This document shows positions 63,127-64,000 of a DNA stretch of 64,000 nt, piece after piece. Source of the DNA: an uncultured Flavobacteriaceae bacterium (GTDB lineage: Bacteria > Bacteroidota > Bacteroidia > Flavobacteriales > Flavobacteriaceae); NCBI GenBank assembly GCA_937901915.1, contig CALGUD010000148.1, positions 30,271 to 94,270 of the forward strand, given 5' to 3'. The notes below the pieces were generated by a model. It was not told the origin of the DNA. It made no database searches and saw only the letters and a list, made by a program, of their open reading frames with translations. Both the position numbers and the translations under genes were made by a program. Position 1 is the first letter of the stretch. The number at the start of each line of letters is the position of its first letter.

Positions 63127-64000
63127 TAATCCAGCGATTGATTTTCTTGGGTAGCAACTTTTAGCATAGTTTCAAACTCTTCCGAAGATAAACTTCCATA
63201 GTAAAAGTTAATGGGGTTTATGCGTTCGTTGTCCTTAAATATTTCGTAGTGTAAATGCGGAGCTTCTGACCGGCCTGTACTACCAACAAAACCTATAATG
63301 TCGCCACGATTTACCTTTTGCCCTTTTCTAACATTATATTTACTAAGATGTCCGTAAAGGGTCATATAGCCGAATCCATGGTCTATACGAATATGTTCGC
63401 CATAACCTGATGAGTTATTATCTGCTCTTAAAACCACTCCATCTCCTGTTGCATAAACAGGGGTTCCTTTTGGTGCTGTAAAATCCATGCCCCAGTGCAT
63501 TTTTCGTGCTTTGGTAAAGGGATCAGATCGCCAACCATACCCTGAAGCCATTCTGGTTAATTCTTTATTTGTTAAAGGCTGAATTGCCGGAATTGAGGCC
63601 AGAAGTTTTTCTTTTTCCTTGGCCAATTCAGCAATTTCGTCTAAGGATTTTGATTGCACAACCATTCTTTTTTGAAGTTGTTCAAGTTTTTTGGTTGTTT
63701 TAATAACAATCTCAGAGTTATCAAACCCTTCTAAAGTATTGTACCTGTTTACTCCTCCAAATCCCGCCATACGCTGCTCCTGCGGTATGGGGTTGGCTTC
63801 AAAATAAAGCCTGTATATATTATTGTCCCTGTCTTCTATATTGCCCAGCACATCTTCCATATGAGCCAATTTTTTGTTTATGATATCAAATTGAAATTTA
63901 TAATTATTAAGCTCCCTTTCCTGTGCTAATTCACGTGGAGTATTAACGATACTCGTATTTAATAATACAGCAAGGCCAATACTGCCAAAAAGAAACGATG
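63126..64000 (-). CDS. M23 (LytM-type) metallopeptidase, N-terminus beyond window
   Basis: The frame stays open to base 64000, so the gene starts outside the window; the residues before the TTG at 63869 (SFLFGSIGLAVLLNTSIVNT) form the end of a TM anchor and the following coiled coil. The C-terminal peptidase domain carries the zinc ligands HWGMDF (H and D) and HLHYEIF (H-x-H), plus GDGVVLRADN and STGRSEAPHLHY. It is a membrane-anchored cell-wall hydrolase of the LytM group, likely acting on peptidoglycan cross-links in the periplasm. Confidence 0.9.
   Translation of the reverse strand, partial: SFLFGSIGLAVLLNTSIVNTPRELAQERELNNYKFQFDIINKKLAHMEDVLGNIEDRDNNIYRLYFEANPIPQEQRMAGFGGVNRYNTLEGFDNSEIVIKTTKKLEQLQKRMVVQSKSLDEIAELAKEKEKLLASIPAIQPLTNKELTRMASGYGWRSDPFTKARKMHWGMDFTAPKGTPVYATGDGVVLRADNNSSGYGEHIRIDHGFGYMTLYGHLSKYNVRKGQKVNRGDIIGFVGSTGRSEAPHLHYEIFKDNERINPINFYYGSLSSEEFETMLKVATQENQSLD

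Overview
The window reads as a chromosomal piece of a low-GC member of the Bacteroidota, most likely a Flavobacteriaceae bacterium. Supporting signs are Bacteroidota-type promoter elements (TTTG and TAnnTTTG), a T9SS-type C-terminal sorting region, several ~800-residue FtsX/MacB permeases, a CarboxypepD_reg-like outer-membrane barrel protein, a HYC_CC_PP protein, and lipoproteins starting C-S-K-D-D-D. Proteins are recognised by eye from motifs; no database search was run.

Layout. 1-3.1 kb: the end of a hexuronate (galacturonate) catabolic operon, uxaB and uxaA, facing a LacI-type regulator. 3.3-3.9 kb: a small CPXCG protein and a degenerate intergenic repeat block. 3.9-11.7 kb: a heavy-metal efflux operon (HYC_CC_PP protein, CusA-like RND pump, TolC-like channel, CusB-like adaptor with a metal-binding domain and DUF3347, HMA lipoprotein) closed by a hairpin terminator. 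11.8-16.2 kb: a truncated RAYT transposase with palindromes, a secreted nuclease with three N-terminal repeats, a decayed MITE-like element and a short acyl-CoA dehydrogenase fragment. 16.2-18.7 kb: a Pif1-like helicase. 19.0-35.1 kb: a large minus-strand export operon (adaptor, ATPase, four paralogous FtsX permeases, a DUF2807 protein, an esterase, a second ATPase, a TolC channel). Divergent to it is a sigma-54-type response regulator/histidine kinase pair (35.5-38.2 kb). A MITE-like element with perfect 18-bp inverted termini sits between the two.

38.2-42.4 kb: a ParD antitoxin with a parE broken by one stop codon, an LpxH-like phosphoesterase, a glycosyltransferase broken by one stop codon, and a GH1 beta-glycosidase. 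42.6-49.8 kb: mostly unrecognised genes, including a two-gene operon of large proteins with a good Bacteroidota promoter, a 55-residue membrane protein and a lipoprotein. 49.9-53.1 kb: a PAS/LuxR regulator, then an AbiE-like (type IV toxin-antitoxin/abortive infection) gene pair bracketed by a perfect 38-bp direct repeat, beside an initiator tRNA-Met gene that has fragments of itself on both sides. This looks like a small mobile defence cassette using a tRNA site and is the most interesting part of the window. 53.2-64 kb: core genes (AGCS symporter, era, SYLF protein, der, an outer-membrane barrel protein) and a minus-strand operon M23 peptidase - MerR regulator - LemA - two TPM-domain proteins.

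Three genes (parE, the glycosyltransferase, and possibly the AbiEii-like gene) are each interrupted by a single in-frame stop after which homologous-looking sequence continues in the same frame. That pattern needs checking as either recent gene decay or base-calling error.
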